DNA from: Aquilaria yunnanensis
Lineage: Eukaryota > Streptophyta > Magnoliopsida > Malvales > Thymelaeaceae
DNA length: 64,000 bases
Assembly (NCBI GenBank): GCA_039654915.1
Contig: CM077599.1
Coordinates: forward strand, 21,823,501 to 21,887,500
Direction of reading: 5' to 3'
Shown here piece after piece: positions 10,021-22,491 of this stretch. The notes beneath the pieces are model-generated. The model searched no databases. It worked only from the letters and a program-made list of their open reading frames with translations, and was not told where the DNA came from. Positions within the stretch are counted from its first letter, which is position 1. The number at the start of each line of letters is the position of its first letter. A program made the position numbers and the translations under genes.

Positions 10021-12239
10021 TGTGAGAGCTGGTTTCACGGTAGATTACAATTGGCTAGCTGTATATGTGCGCGGATTAAATTCTCATGATACTAGTTGAT
10101 TAACCTAGAATATGCAAGATGCATGCTCTTTATGCTTTGACTTGGTTTATTAAAACCATAAAACATTAACTTAGCCAAGTAATTTCATAAAAACTAAGTA
10201 CAAATAGCCAAAGCATACAAAATTAACATTTGTATGAGTTTACTACACATAACAACTCGTGAAAATATTCATACATAAAGTAGGCTAATGCCCTTTCCCA
10301 AGAGCAATCCCAGAGTCTAAGACTCCTCAAAACATAGTTTATGGAGGCAGCTAAGTGTACTGTATAAATACAAGCCTCTACTGAGATCTTCTCGACTTAA
10401 CTCCCACCTTGGATACACGTCTTAATGGCAAGTCTCAAAATCTTTGTCCAAGTGCTACTAGGCTCTGTAGCCAAAGAAAGACTTAAATTGGTACTGTTAC
10501 TTAACCAACAAGTACCCATGTAGACTAGAATCATAGAAATTCTCAAGTGTCGTACTTGTACATACAAAAGAGCATTACCGTGATAATCCTCAACGATTAC
10601 CCGGCCCAACAACTTCAGTTTCTGCACAACATAACTAGGGAGTGAGAGCATAACATTCTCAATAAAAGTCTTCAGTGTACCTACAAGAAAATTACTAAGA
10701 CTCTACATATGATAACATATGTAACTTGCTGCGAGCTCACACAGCATGAGGGTCTGATATATGTACATATAACTAGGCCTTTGAGATCTCTCCTCAAACT
10801 AGTCTTCGCCACGGGGCGTCACTCCGTGCCTAGCGAGTTCTAGCTACTAACTCACTCCTAGTAAGCCGTAACTTACTGAAGTAATCATGTAACCTTCCCT
10901 TAGTTGTTGTGCAGGGGAATCATGATGGAACTTTTGTAAACTAGGCCATAAGACCTCCTTGTAAACTAGATGAACAAGGTTTCACCTTGCAACCTTGTGG
11001 CTACGGCACGGCTAGGTTGCCAAGGGTTCTAAACCTCTCACTTGGGCTAGTAATACCTTGTTGTGATCATTGCAACATAGTTTCCTTTAAAACTTGCCTT
11101 CAATTTGAGTTAATATAAATCTAAAACTAGGGCATTTTAAGTGTTTTTAAAACATAGAGGTGATAGTACTCCTTCTTAGCTTCGCGTGAAATTTTGAATC
11201 ACCTCAATCGGACACCGGAGCAAAAAGTTATGCCAAAAACAAAACCGGGTGTCAAATGCTATCTTGGCGACACGTCGCCACAGTTGTGGACGTTCTACCA
11301 ATTTTTGAGGTCTTGGCGACGTGTCGTGGGGACTCGTATGGATTGGCGATGAGTCGCCAAACCTGTAAAATGCTAAAAAGACTTCCCATTTTGCTACTAT
11401 GAACGCTGGACACTTCCTACACATATCAAATATGCTTGGAATGCCTCCAAATTTCATATACACATAGAACATGTTGCATAGATCACAATCAACTATCACA
11501 AGCCAATCTATGATGTCTTGTAACATTAATCCAATCACTAAGCTCACCAAAGTATCACCTAAGTTCCAAGTAAAACACAAGCACCAAACATCAAAACCTT
11601 GCTTCCTAACCAAAACCCAAGCTCCAAACTAACTAATAAATATGAATTCAATCAAGAACACAATGCTTACCACATACTAAAAATGAGGGATGGGAGAAAA
11701 CACACTTCCAAGCTCTAAAATCATGGCTTTGTGCTTGAAATACACTCATTCTAGCTTATAAACCTTGATAGCTTCTTATTCCACCAAGAAAACCTTGATT
11801 CCAAGGAGAATTTGAGAGCAAAATGAGGGTAAGAAGGTTGAAAACATGGTTATGGCAGCCACACCCTTACTTTCCCCTTCTTAAACCCTCACTTAACACA
11901 CAAGCCATCAAAGTATTAAGCTTAATTCACTTAAGTCCCCCATTTTTTGTAACTTAGTAATTCTTGAGTAATTCTTGTTTATTTCTTCCAAGTTTGGGTT
12001 AAGGTTGAAAGTTAAGTTATAAAACCTTATTTTAAAACACTCGGGACTTATCCCAGCTCTTCAGGATGTAAAATTACCATTTTGCCCCTGAACCCATTTA
12101 GTGCCTAAATCTCCTAGGAACTTAGTGAACTTTGCTAAGCTTCCTTATTCTTGCTAAGTAGACTTGAATTAAGGTTCCAACCTTAGTTTAGAAAACTTTA
12201 CCTTCTTCAAACATGCTTCCCACTAAAAGGGCCATAACA
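10021..12239 (-). mobile_element. Probable solo LTR (about 2.2 kb) inserted in the Ty3 pol remnant
   Basis: The Ty3 reading breaks at about 9996 and resumes at about 12256, so the intervening DNA is an insertion. Read on the minus strand it runs from TGTTATGG to CTCTCACA, the TG...CA form of an LTR, has no coding content, and contains short palindromes around TGGCGACACGTCGCCA (11264-11280) with two relatives at 11315 and 11344. No clean 5-bp target duplication was found and about 20 bp of unexplained sequence lies on each side, so boundaries are provisional. Confidence 0.45.
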
Positions 12240-12255
12240 ATAATAAAAGGCTCTG

Positions 12256-12990
12256 TTAGCATCGTGCTCATATAAAAGAAAGGATCTGAGCAATGGCTTA
12301 TTTATTACATTAGCTGAATTCTCCAAGGAGCGGAATCTCAATATGTTGTCCTCTAAAAAACTATCTTTGTCCTCACAGTGGCATCTTAAAAACTAAAGTC
12401 ATACTTCTAAATGCACCGAATTATCATCCGCACAGAATTGCCACTCTGAGATATTTTTAAGAAACCTGATAAGTTGAGGAGAATAGCAAAATGGTGCATA
12501 AAGCTGGGAGAGTTCTATGCCCGCTATGAGCCCAGAAAAGCGATCAAGGCATAGGCTCTAGTTGATTTCATTACCAAAATGTCATCGATAAAAAAGACCG
12601 AGGTAAAACATTTAGAGAAAGTCCTGCCTTAGGAAATATACATTGAAAAAGTGTCTAGAACCAACTACCAAGGTGTAGGCATCACACTGCAAGGACTTTT
12701 TCAGTATGAAACCCATACTCAGAATAAAATTTTGATTCTTGATTACAACTAATGTTGTAGAATACAAGGCCCTCATTATGGGCTACAAATGGCTGATTGG
12801 ATAGGGGTACGATGCCTATAGATATATAGCGAATCCCAATTAATAGTGAACCATGCCACTGGAGTTGCATGAGTCAAAGACCCCTACTCCTTGTAAGGAC
12901 TTAAATACATTAAAAATTTAATGGAAACGTGCAACTTCATGGAGGTTCAGAAGATTCAGAAAGCCCAGTATGTGAGGGTAAATGCCCTTT
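12256..12990 (+). pseudogene. Ty3 RNase H region, decayed
   Basis: Frame pieces read GSEQWLIYYIS, ILQGAESQYVVL, LRRIAKWCIKLGEF, ARYEPRKAIKA, NVVEYKALIMGY, YSESQLIVNHATG and KAQYVRVNALSK. These follow in order the RNase H domain of plant Ty3 elements (E-EYEALL--L, SDSQLVVNQ, ADALAK). Multiple stops and small frame changes are present. Continues the piece ending at 9996. Confidence 0.75.
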
Positions 12991-13179
12991 CAAAAAGTCA
13001 AGAAAAGAAGCCGTCAATCAATTTGTTAGAACACCATGCCCTTGAAAATGACTGGAGAAAGTCAATCAAGCTCTGTCTCAAAATTGGAGCCCTGAGCGGG
13101 GTGCCCAAGGAAAGAATGAAGACTAAGATTTGGTCTGGAAGGTTCATTTGCATTAGAAGATAATTATACCGACGAGGGT

Positions 13180-13620
13180 TCACTTCTCCTTTACAATGAT
13201 GTGTAATGTCATAAGAAGAACAAGAAGTTCTTAGAGAAATTCATTAGGGAAACTTTGATGTGCATATTGGCACCAATTCTTTGGCTCAACAATTCCATTA
13301 TTGCCAGCTTAACACCCGAATAAAAGGTTGTCATCTTTTGCCATTTCACTAGCTACTAAAGCTTGGCCTTTTGATATATAGGCCTGGATCTAATCAGAGC
13401 CCTCCCATGGCCCCTAGCCAAGTCAAATATCACATCATAGCCGTGGATTACTTCACTAAGTGGGTGAAAGTAGAGCCCTTAACTTCAATGGCAGCCTCTC
13501 AGATCATTACGTTCATATAGAAAAACATTATTTGCTAGTTTGGATGTCCTTAAGCCAACATCACAAATAATGGTAGGCAATTTGACTACCCTACATTATA
13601 TAGTGATGATGATACTACAC
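13180..13620 (+). pseudogene. Ty3 integrase remnant
   Basis: The pieces cover a CHFTSY-like zinc-binding end, GLDLIRALPWPLAKS, then VDYFTKWVKVEPL and a FGCP--NITNNGRQFD-like block. These correspond to the integrase core of Ty3 elements (WGLDILGPFP, DYFTKWVEAEPL, DNGRQFD). Broken by stops and frameshifts. Confidence 0.65.
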
Positions 13621-14689
13621 CTAAGTGCAGTGAAGGCATTTGTTTTACTAGAAGGACTTATCCTTTATATGATGTGATTATCATACTTTAAATAGATACA
13701 AGTAATGACGGAACTTATTTTGCTAAATTTAATTGATGAACTAATTTACGAGGCTCTAACTTGGCCATACGAAACATGAAAGATTTAGAAAAATCAATAA
13801 AACTTAAAACAGATCCATAATAAATTACACCAGTAGCAATATATGATGAACGAGCCAAAAGCCAACATAATGAAGATAGCAAAATGAAAGAAAGATCACC
13901 AAAAGGGATAAAAACCCCCATGGACACCTTGAAGTTTATCCCAAAGCATATGCCTACCAAAGAAACTGATTTAATATGGCAATCAAATTCTAAAATACAA
14001 GAAATAAAAATATAAAACAAGAATCTCATTAGTACAACCACTAGAGTGCTTTATAAAAGAAGCTTGATGTACAACAAATTGGAAAGGTAAGAAACTATTA
14101 ATTAGATACTGATGGCAACGTGCAGGCCAGTAGTAGCTTTCTTCAACAATGAAGGATTTTCAAGGGATATTGGGGGGTCCATAAATCACACGGAGGCCTC
14201 AGGGTCAAGAAGAATTTTGTTGATGCCCTTCCATAATCATTGTTGGTGCCCTTTCTCAAACAATTATGAAAGTACCTTTACTTAGCATCTTGGTTGCTTC
14301 ATTGGAACCTTTCAAAATAAGGACTGCAGACAAAGCCGCCTGGAACTCATCCTCAAGGGGTGCTTCCTCGGTGTCCATCAACTACAACTTCTCATCGAAG
14401 GGTATCATTCCTACTTTCCACTCATTTGGCCATACATCAAAGTCTGAACTTGATACTTCAAAAGCTGATAAGGAGATCAAGTCTAGGTTCGGGTGTACCT
14501 GCACAACCTAAAAGTGGCAGGTAAGGAAATCTTCCTTAAACTCACTGAAAACCTTCTTACCAAGCCCATAATCTATTTTCTGAAGAAGTGAAATGAACTT
14601 TTTCACGCTAGTGGTCAGCTTTACTACCTTAGTTTGAAGCCCTTGGTATGCCTTGTGCCCCTATCATCCAACATAGCTGACTCTCATAA
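13621..14689. other. Retroelement-derived or unassigned stretch without a gene
   Basis: A minus-strand frame of 108 codons (13715-14041) is hydrophobic and AT-driven; I recognise no domain. It lies between integrase and LTR of the decayed Ty3 element, so it is probably element spacer. Confidence 0.3.
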
Positions 14690-15111
14690 TCTGCTTCATA
14701 AAAGCCATTATAGCAGTGGATGAGCTTAAGCTAGCTTTAACCTAAATAGTCAATGGACCTAGTAGAGCCAACGGATCCATCGACAAAGTCATCTCCACGG
14801 CCTTTATTTTCTCTTCAGTAATCTTCAGGAGAGAACTCAGCCACTGGACCTTAGAAATGGTTTAAGCCTCCTTCTCCTTAGCCTTTTGAAAGGCCTTCGT
14901 TGACTCCTACAGCTTTAGGTTTAGATCCATGAAGCAAGCCTCAACCTTCTCCTTGTCGACCTTCAAATCCAGCAACTTCTTTAGCAGTGCCTCCCTAGCT
15001 GCGCACCCATTTTCTAATTTCTTTCCCTAGTCTTCATTCAAGGACTCCAAGTTCTCAACTTGAGAAGTCAATGATTGCACTTCTGTCACGAGTAGCACAT
15101 ATTTCCTCAAT
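14690..15111 (-). pseudogene. Antisense coiled-coil frame of the Ty3 element, decayed
   Basis: On the minus strand one frame stays open for about 140 codons except for four isolated stops. It reads RKYVLLVTEVQSLTSQVENL, then EALLKKLLDLKVDKEKVEAC and VQWLSSLLKITEEKIKAVEM, a strongly heptad-like Leu/Glu/Lys pattern. Proteins with such coiled coils are encoded in extra, often antisense, frames of some plant Ty3 elements. The stops are TAG, TAG, TAA and TAG, each one C-to-T step from a glutamine codon. Confidence 0.5.
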
Positions 15112-16257
15112 GGAAAAGATGATGATGGCCTCCTGCAGATAAGATTAGTTAGTGCCTTAATACTTATGCACTATAAATAGAAAACACTAGCGAATATACC
15201 TGAAGAGATTACATGTGATGCCTATTAACTGGGCACCATCTTCTCGATTAAGATGTGTGAAAAGGTGCAGGTCCTTTAAGGTCCTCAACCCCTTCAAGAT
15301 GGGTGAGTTATGTTTGTACGATCCCCCAAGATCGACTCACCGACACTTATAGCCCACAAGGGATTGAATATGTGGTCTGTCCTGATCCCCCTGATTGCCA
15401 GACTGTGCCTTCGAGCTTAGCCTCGTTCAGAAACTAGGTTATGAGGTTGAAGGCGGTCGTCCACCTCGAGATTGGGGAAGCTTTGGTGGATGGACCCAAG
15501 CACTCTTAGAGTTGCTTTCTCTAGGACAACCCCTGTAAAAATGGTGGTAGAGGGAAGAGGAAGAAAGCTAGGCACCTTTTACTTTTGGGACATAAACCTC
15601 CCAAGGTGTGTTTTGCTTCTGCGACACCTCCCCTGGCGCCTTCTATTTTTTGGAGACCAATGGTGTCTTTGGTTCCACAGTGACAAAGGGTACGCTCCTT
15701 TTGGGTCGCTTTACAAGAATGGTTGGATAACCTATATATGGTGAAAAAGAGCAAGCAGCAAGAAGTAGTTAAATGGTGAAAAAGAATGGTGAAAAACCTT
15801 ATATATATAATGGACGTGACTTTTGGATAACCTCATTGAAAACTGTCAATATCATGATGGTGGATTTTTATGTCATTAAGAGAAGAACACATGGTAAAAA
15901 ACAGCCGCTGAAAAGCCATGCCAAGTCACATCTCTGGAAGGTACACTTAATGGGCATCGCTTTATCTCCTTAATCAACCATTAAGCTGACCACATATAGT
16001 AACGATAACAGAATAATGGGCATTAGTCTAGAAATGACGATGTTTGAGTGCTTTCTCCAGGAAGTTACTGACAAAGGTGTTGCACCCATTCTTTGAAACA
16101 ACATTGTATAAGGCAAGAAAGCAACGCAAAGAGAGACAAGGGTCATACCCCTATCTTAAGAAGGGTTAGTAAGGGAAACACATTCTGAGGAATACGACAA
16201 CGTTTTGGTTTAACTTAGAAAATGCAATACCCTAACCCACACTTTCTTAAGAGGGAG
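15112..16257. other. Spacer before the 3' LTR, no gene supported
   Basis: Contains a plus-strand frame of 90 codons at 15472-15744 without a recognised domain. A purine-rich tract, aagagggag at 16249-16257, immediately precedes the LTR and fits a polypurine tract. Confidence 0.35.
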
Positions 16258-16651
16258 TTATTGGTAGGGCGTAGTCCCAACGCTAAGGCCATAACGAACT
16301 AAGTCCATAACAGACGGATCAAAGACTAAGAGGCCCGGCAGGCCAAAGAAATAACCCCCTCAAGAAGGAAAAAATCCCAGAATTATACGATTAATTAGAG
16401 AATTTCCATCCAAAAGCGATTCTTTGGGACTTCCCTTAGCTATATAAACTCGTCTCATTTAGCGATCCCAAGGTATGAGATTTTTACTACGTTTTCTATT
16501 ATTTCTTCACTCATCGGAAACTGACTTGATCGTTGGAAGGATTCCCTAACAAAACTTCTCAAGGCTTTGATACTGTCTTTGTGCACAGGATCTCTGTTCA
16601 CCTCCAACCAAGCTACTGGGCCTAGCCCAAATGATCCCATTAACTGTCACA
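16258..16651 (+). mobile_element. Probable 3' LTR of the decayed Ty3 element (about 394 bp)
   Basis: Begins TTATTGGTAGGGCG just after a purine-rich tract and ends CTGTCACA. It contains a TATA-like agctatataaactc at 16439-16452, the expected LTR promoter, and lies downstream of pol on the same strand. The first TG of the LTR appears mutated to TT or TA. No 5' LTR copy was found in the window. Confidence 0.5.
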
Positions 16652-17727
16652 TTTATTATTATCTATTTGTTCTTAGTTTTTCTAGATTAATTAATTAATT
16701 TTTTAATCAATTTATGTTTATTCTTGAGGAACTTTATATTCTTTTACGGGTGACTATTTATTCTTTTAACTCAATGAAATGTTTATTCTTTTTAGTTGAT
16801 AAATTCAAAAAAAAATGAAGAAAAATTAGATAGTTTTTATAAGAAGAATAATATAATAAATAAAAATGAAATAAAGCTAAGAAGAAAAGGTGGAAAAATT
16901 AAAAAAAAATGAATAAAATTGGAAATAAAACAAAAAAAACTTAAAATAATAAAAAAATTGAAAAATGAAAAGAAAAATAAGAAAAAGTTAAGAAATGGAA
17001 ATAAAATTGGAAAAAGTAAATATAAGACAAAACTAAACAACGAAAATAGAAAATGAAGTACAAAAGAATGAAAATTAAATAAAGAAAGAAATAGAAGAAT
17101 CAATAGAAAAAATAAACAGAAAATTAAAAATTAAAAAATAATGAGAATGGGGCATCTGGTATTCAAATCAATGCCCAACCCCCAACCCCCACATTCGGAT
17201 ACCAAACACTCCACCATATGCTCGAGTTTGTTCTAATCTTTGCATAAAAGATATAAGTAGTAATCCTTGTTGTACGGGCATGATTGCTTACTTTTCTAAG
17301 AAGCGGAATAAAAAATGACAATTCTTGGATTTTTAGAGATGATATATGATATAAGCCCTATTTATACAAGAGTTATTCATTTTATTTTGGGGTTGTCTAA
17401 AAAATATTGAAATATTTCTATTTTTAAAAAGTTTTTAACATGTGTTTACCTTACCAACCTCATTTAAACTTTTACTGTATGAAACCTTATAATAAATTGT
17501 TTCTCTAATTTTTTAGTGTTAGTTTAAAGTTAAACCCTTGCTACACAAGGCTTAAAAAGGAAAATTTTTAATTATCATTTAAACTCACACCGCATCTTCT
17601 CACTTACTTACTGTTGATATTGTGTCAGCGAAACATTTCTATCCTTACGGCCGGAGGAGTATCTATTCATCCCGTATTTAATCAAAGTGAAGACCCAAGG
17701 CCCGCCAAAAGCTTATACCGAGAGAAA
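16652..17727. other. AT-rich spacer and upstream region of the PPR gene
   Basis: The stretch 16800-17140 is almost all purine on the plus strand (runs of gaaaaat, aaataaa) and is simple sequence. The remainder to the PPR start is AT-rich. No promoter element could be defined. Confidence 0.4.
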
Positions 17728-19938
17728 ATGGAAGTTCTGCGCTCTCCTCTCCTTGGGTTGCCACGTAACCCTGTAATCCCACCTGTCAAGAACGACCAGT
17801 ATCACAACCAGTTACTTCTTCCTATACAAATCGATCACTGCTCCAATTTGAAGGAATTGAAGATAATTCATGCCCAGATGCTCCGAAAATCTCTCTTCTT
17901 CGATCCTTACTCTGCCAGCACACTCTTCGCAGCTTGCGCCTTGTGCCCTTTCGGTAGCCTGGACTACGCACGGAAGGTGTTCGACCAAATTCCGCAACCA
18001 AATGTGTACTCGTGGAATACTCTCATTCGCATTTACGCTTCTAGCTCCGATCCCATTCAGGGGATTTTGATGTTTTTGAGGATGCTCTGCGACAGTCCTT
18101 ATTACCCAAATAAGTTCACTTTTCCTTTTGTGATCAAGGCAGCCGCGGAGAGTTTGAACTCGCGGCTCGGGCAAGCTGTTCATGGGATGGTGATAAAGTC
18201 CTCCCTTGGTTCGGATGTTTATGTTTCGAATTCTCTGATACATTTTTATTCCTCCTGTGGGGAATTGGATTTGGCGGATAGTGTGTTTTCAATGATTGGC
18301 GAAAAAGATGTTGTTTCTTGGAATTCGATGATCACTGGTTTTGCACAAAAGGGTTACCCCAAGAAAGCATTGGAGTTGTTCAGAAGAATGGTGGCGGAGG
18401 ATGTGAAACCGAATGGTGTGACAATGGTGGGTCTTTTCTCTGCTTGTGCAAAAGAGTCGGATTTGGAGTATGGACAATGGCTGCGCTTCTATATTGAGAG
18501 GAATGAAATAAATGTCAACCTGACTTTGAATAATGCTATGCTTGATATGTATACAAAGTGTGGTAGTCTTGAAGATGCAAAACAGTTGTTTGACAGTATG
18601 AAGGAAAAGAATATTGTCACATGGACAACAATGCTTGATGGGTATGCTAAAATGGGGGAGTATGAAGAGGCACGACACGTGCTCAACTTGATGCCCAGGA
18701 AAGATATTGCGGTGTGGAATGCACTTATATCTGCATATGAACAGAATGGGATGCCAAAGGAGGCTTTGGACACTTTTAATGAATTGAAGCGAAGCAATGC
18801 AGCAAAACCAGATGAAATCACTCTTGTTAGCACTCTTTCAGCCTGTGCACAATTAGGAGCAATGGATGTAGGCTATGACATTCACCTGTATATAAACAAC
18901 CATGGGATTAAGTTGAATTGTCATCTTACGACCTCACTTATTGACATGTATGCGAAGGGTGGTAATCTTGAGAAAGCACTAGAGGTATTTAATTCTGCAG
19001 AGAGGAGGGATGTTTTTGTTTGGAGTGCCATGATAGCTGGTCTGGCTATGCATGGACAAGGGAAACCTGCAATCAGTATGTTCTCAAGAATGCAGGAAGC
19101 TAAGGTGAAACCGAATTCTGTCACTTTTACAAATGTATTATGTGCTTGCAGCCACTCTGGATTGGTGGAGGAAGCTAAAATGCTTTTCAATCAGATGGAA
19201 CCTGTTTTTGGGGTACAACCTGAGGTCCAGCACTATGCCTGCATTGTTGACATACTAGGCCGAGCTGGCCTCCTGGAGGATGCTGTGGAATTCATAGAGA
19301 AAATGCCTTTAGCACCAAGCAATACTGTTTGGGGAGCACTACTCGGAGCGTGCAAAATTCATGGAAACGTTGAGATAGCAGAAATAGCTTGTAAACGTTT
19401 GCTTGAGTTAGACCCTGGGAATGATGGAGCTTATGTGCTTTTGTCTAATGTATATGCCAAAACAGGGAAATGGGATGAAGTCTCTAGATTACGGAAGTTC
19501 ATGAGAGTGTCTGGAATGAAGAAACAACGTGGTTGTAGCACCATTGAAGCCAATGGGACCATACACAAGTTTCTTGCTGGAGACAATTCGCACCATCTTA
19601 CCAAGGAAATCTACTCAAAATTGGAAGAGATGGTGAGGCAGTTAAAATTAAATGGATATAAACCTAACAAGTCGCACCTTCTGCAACTAATTGAAGAGGA
19701 AGAGCTGCAGGAACAGGCCCTGAATCTTCATAGTGAAAAGTTAGCAATTGCGTTTGGGCTTATTAGTGTGGAACCATCTCGACCCATAAGAATCATGAAG
19801 AATCTTCGTGTTTGTGGGGACTGCCATACTGTAGCCAAGCTCATTTCTAAACTTTACAATAGAGAGATAATTCTGCGGGATCGATATCGGTTTCATCATT
19901 TCAGAGGAGGGCAGTGCTCATGCATGGACTACTGGTGA
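17728..19938 (+). CDS. OTP81: DYW-class pentatricopeptide repeat protein, OTP81/QED1 type, 736 aa, no intron
   Basis: Organellar C-to-U RNA editing factor. The PPR repeats bind RNA and the C-terminal DYW domain is the cytidine deaminase. The ATG at 17728 gives 736 aa and a basic N-terminus; the open frame upstream to 17614 has only a TTG. The body is a run of PPR motifs of the PLS type ([62 protein letters not shown]), then E and E+ regions. The DYW domain has the HSE deaminase motif at 668-670, CGDCH at 696-700, a late CSC, and ends in DYW. Stretches such as [26 protein letters not shown] and [10 protein letters not shown] agree with my memory of Arabidopsis OTP81/QED1 (At2g29760), which edits several chloroplast transcripts. 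Orthology is by recollection; target sites cannot be read from this sequence. Confidence 0.9.
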   Translation: MEVLRSPLLGLPRNPVIPPVKNDQYHNQLLLPIQIDHCSNLKELKIIHAQMLRKSLFFDPYSASTLFAACALCPFGSLDYARKVFDQIPQPNVYSWNTLIRIYASSSDPIQGILMFLRMLCDSPYYPNKFTFPFVIKAAAESLNSRLGQAVHGMVIKSSLGSDVYVSNSLIHFYSSCGELDLADSVFSMIGEKDVVSWNSMITGFAQKGYPKKALELFRRMVAEDVKPNGVTMVGLFSACAKESDLEYGQWLRFYIERNEINVNLTLNNAMLDMYTKCGSLEDAKQLFDSMKEKNIVTWTTMLDGYAKMGEYEEARHVLNLMPRKDIAVWNALISAYEQNGMPKEALDTFNELKRSNAAKPDEITLVSTLSACAQLGAMDVGYDIHLYINNHGIKLNCHLTTSLIDMYAKGGNLEKALEVFNSAERRDVFVWSAMIAGLAMHGQGKPAISMFSRMQEAKVKPNSVTFTNVLCACSHSGLVEEAKMLFNQMEPVFGVQPEVQHYACIVDILGRAGLLEDAVEFIEKMPLAPSNTVWGALLGACKIHGNVEIAEIACKRLLELDPGNDGAYVLLSNVYAKTGKWDEVSRLRKFMRVSGMKKQRGCSTIEANGTIHKFLAGDNSHHLTKEIYSKLEEMVRQLKLNGYKPNKSHLLQLIEEEELQEQALNLHSEKLAIAFGLISVEPSRPIRIMKNLRVCGDCHTVAKLISKLYNREIILRDRYRFHHFRGGQCSCMDYW

Positions 19939-20639
19939 ATGCTGCACCGTATCAATGAAAGTTGCATCAATTTATAACATGGAGCTGCGGCTTGCTGGAT
20001 TGTTAGAAAGCCCCAGTGGCATGGTCTCTCCCAAAAGCCGGTTTTGTGAGGAATTTTATGCTCTTTCAGGGAGAATAGTACTGGAAAGAACTCGGTGGAG
20101 GGTAAGTCAGCACATCTTCATTCAGTCATGAGTCTCCACGAGTTCACATATCACAATTTGAGGTTCTGAAATTGAATCAATAATCTTTACCCCTTTTCTG
20201 AAGAACTGGCTCTTATGAGAGAACCACGAGAAGCCACGGATACGGTTTAGAGCTCCTTTGTTAGACAACTGTCATTCTCTTTTGTAATCGGCAAACATTA
20301 TGTGTTGGTCAAATTTCATCTTTTTTCTTTCTTTCGTTCCTTGGTTCCTTCTTTCTTCTTCTTTTCGGGATTCTACCATCAGGTGTTTCTAACAGGAAAG
20401 GTCAACCATGTTCGGACCTCCTATTACCAACAAAGACCTGGGCTTCCCTACCTAAGCATGATCATTTTGACCTTCGGCTATTTCTCAGTAACAAGTAAAA
20501 GCTATAGAACAACTACAAATAGATGATACAAACTCTTCCAATTCTTGTCAGTGAGGGTTAGGTATAGTTGAAGGCTACATTGAAATTAGTGTCGATATAA
20601 AAGCACTATCACAAAGTTCAACTTGTCACCTAAAGAATT
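19939..20639. other. Convergent intergenic region between the PPR and RBMX2-like genes
   Basis: About 700 bp shared by the two 3' ends. It must hold both 3' UTRs; a T-rich block with cttt/cttc repeats lies at about 20318-20365. No further gene is supported. Confidence 0.4.
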
Positions 20640-22491
20640 TCATCTGTCAGATTTATGCCGATGATCATTTCGATCCCCATGGCGATGGGAAGAAGAATCC
20701 CTATCATGTTCTGACCGTCTACCCTCTCTCCTATCTCGATCATCTCGCTGGTATGATTCAGATTCATGCCTTCTTGATCTCTTTTCTTCCCTCTTGTCAT
20801 AATCTATGCTCTGAGTCAGCTTTCCATCATCACTTTGCCTCTTCCATCTTTCATCTCCCCTCATATCTTCGCCCGATTTTTGCTCAAAATCTCTGTTTCT
20901 TTCACTTCTGTACAACTCTTGTCTTTGCTTTGGCTCAAACTTGTCAGCACCATGCCGTGAAGATCTCTTTTCTTCTTTCCTGTCAGAATCTCTTCTTGAC
21001 TTGGGTTCAATATCTTCATATCTTTTTAAACTATTTCTTTCCCCACCATCAATTTTATCTACAGTCTTCTCATTAACCCTTGGTCTAGAAGCTGAATCTT
21101 TATCACCAGATCTAGAACCAAATCTTCTATCATTCTGCTTTGATCCCTCATATTTATCATGTCCCCATTTCGAACCTTGGTCCTCAGCACCCCAGCCAGT
21201 GTTTGCAGCTCTCTGCACGCAAAAGAATCAGCATAAAGCAACACACTAAAAACAGAGCTATTAAATTGCATTGAGACTTTCGTATCCGTTGCTTGACACA
21301 AGAAACAATTCGATGAAGAGAGCAGTCTAGGCATATTTAGAAACCTGATGCAATAAATCAGCACATATATCAGGCGCAACAGATGCAATGCACGTCAATA
21401 TTGTAATTTAGAAGAATCAAACGCAGAAAGACCTAAATTCATGGCTAGGAAGATGTTTTCCAAAACAATATGAACAATAATAAACTAAATCAAGTGATCC
21501 GCATCCTTAAATAGAAATGAGCTGACCGCATTCAGACAGTATGATAAGAATGTAAACAGGTATCCTGAGACAGACTGAGGAAACCCCACAAAAATCTAAC
21601 ATCAATCATGCGTACCTAGAGGATGAAAATTCTCACTTGGACTAAAAAATACTTGAGCTAGAAATAGGCCATGGCGGTCATGATGCAAAAAGAACCAAGC
21701 AAATTGTTGAGATCACCGGCTTAAGTAAAACAAGCTTACTTGTTCGTCATGGGAAAATTTGCAGGCATCTCCACGAGTGCATTCACCTCTCTGGAAAGCG
21801 CGACAAACACCCCTCTCCTCCCTCTTCTTCTGCACTGTCTCTTCATCTTCTTCTTCTAGCTTTTTGTACCTCTCAACATGATCAACCCTTATCACCCGAC
21901 CCAGAATCTGAGTCCCATTAAGGTTATCTGAAGCCAACAAAAATCATTACTCACTCTTCCAAAGTATAAGAATTATTAAACCATTAGCAACAAGAGAAGG
22001 CAAGGGAGTAAAATTCATTAACCAATTCACCAGCGTTAGAAAAGAAAAATAAAACTAACGCAATACTGACCAACAGCAAGAGTCGTGCTCCGTTGATCCT
22101 CATACGCGATAAAGGCGAAGCCTCTCGACTTGCCAGTACCTTTGTCTCTAACAAGATTGACGTCCACAATTTCCCCGTACCTGAAAACGAATCCTTCCAC
22201 GAGAATCAGAAACCAAAACCCACAATTCGAAGCCTCAAAAGTCATACAAGCATTTGAACAAAATTTTCACGAAATGGAGATTCCCAAGGGAAAAAGATGG
22301 GAAATTGAAGTGGCTTACTGGGCGAAGACGGCGAGAAGGTCGCCTTCGGTGAGATCGAAGGGGAGGCCTCCGACGAAGATGTAAGCTGAGCCTTTGTACT
22401 TGGCGTGCCAAGAAGCGTCCTCGGAAACACCCAAATCAGTTTCTCTTTCGTTGATCTTCTGCAATCTCTTCACCAAGGTTAGCGGGTTCAT
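20640..22491 (-). CDS. RBMX2-like RNA-binding protein with RRM and CCCH zinc finger, 4 exons, 347 aa
   Basis: Exons on the minus strand: 22319-22491, 22071-22180, 21740-21927, 20640-21212; frame is kept at each junction. The start MNPLT...KRLQKIN is the conserved N-terminus of the RBMX2/Snu17 (Ist3) family; an ATG 61 codons upstream (22674) is in frame but lacks family similarity. The RRM covers about residues 36-114, with RNP2 YIFVGG (37-42) and RNP1 KSRGFAFI (75-82). One CCCH finger has C136, C144, C150 and H154. The C-terminal 190 residues are rich in Arg, Asp, Ser and Glu. Family members belong to the RES complex of the activated spliceosome; the plant form with the added finger corresponds, from memory, to Arabidopsis C3H42 (At3g47120). 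A nuclear role in splicing is inferred. Confidence 0.9.

Noticed and set aside
16837..17103. Phe/Leu-rich minus-strand frame of 88 codons
   Set aside because: It is the complement of a purine-rich simple sequence, not a membrane protein.
17614..17727. In-frame extension of the PPR gene by 38 codons
   Set aside because: It opens with TTG, not ATG. The ATG at 17728 gives 736 aa, close to the length recalled for OTP81, and a plausible transit peptide.
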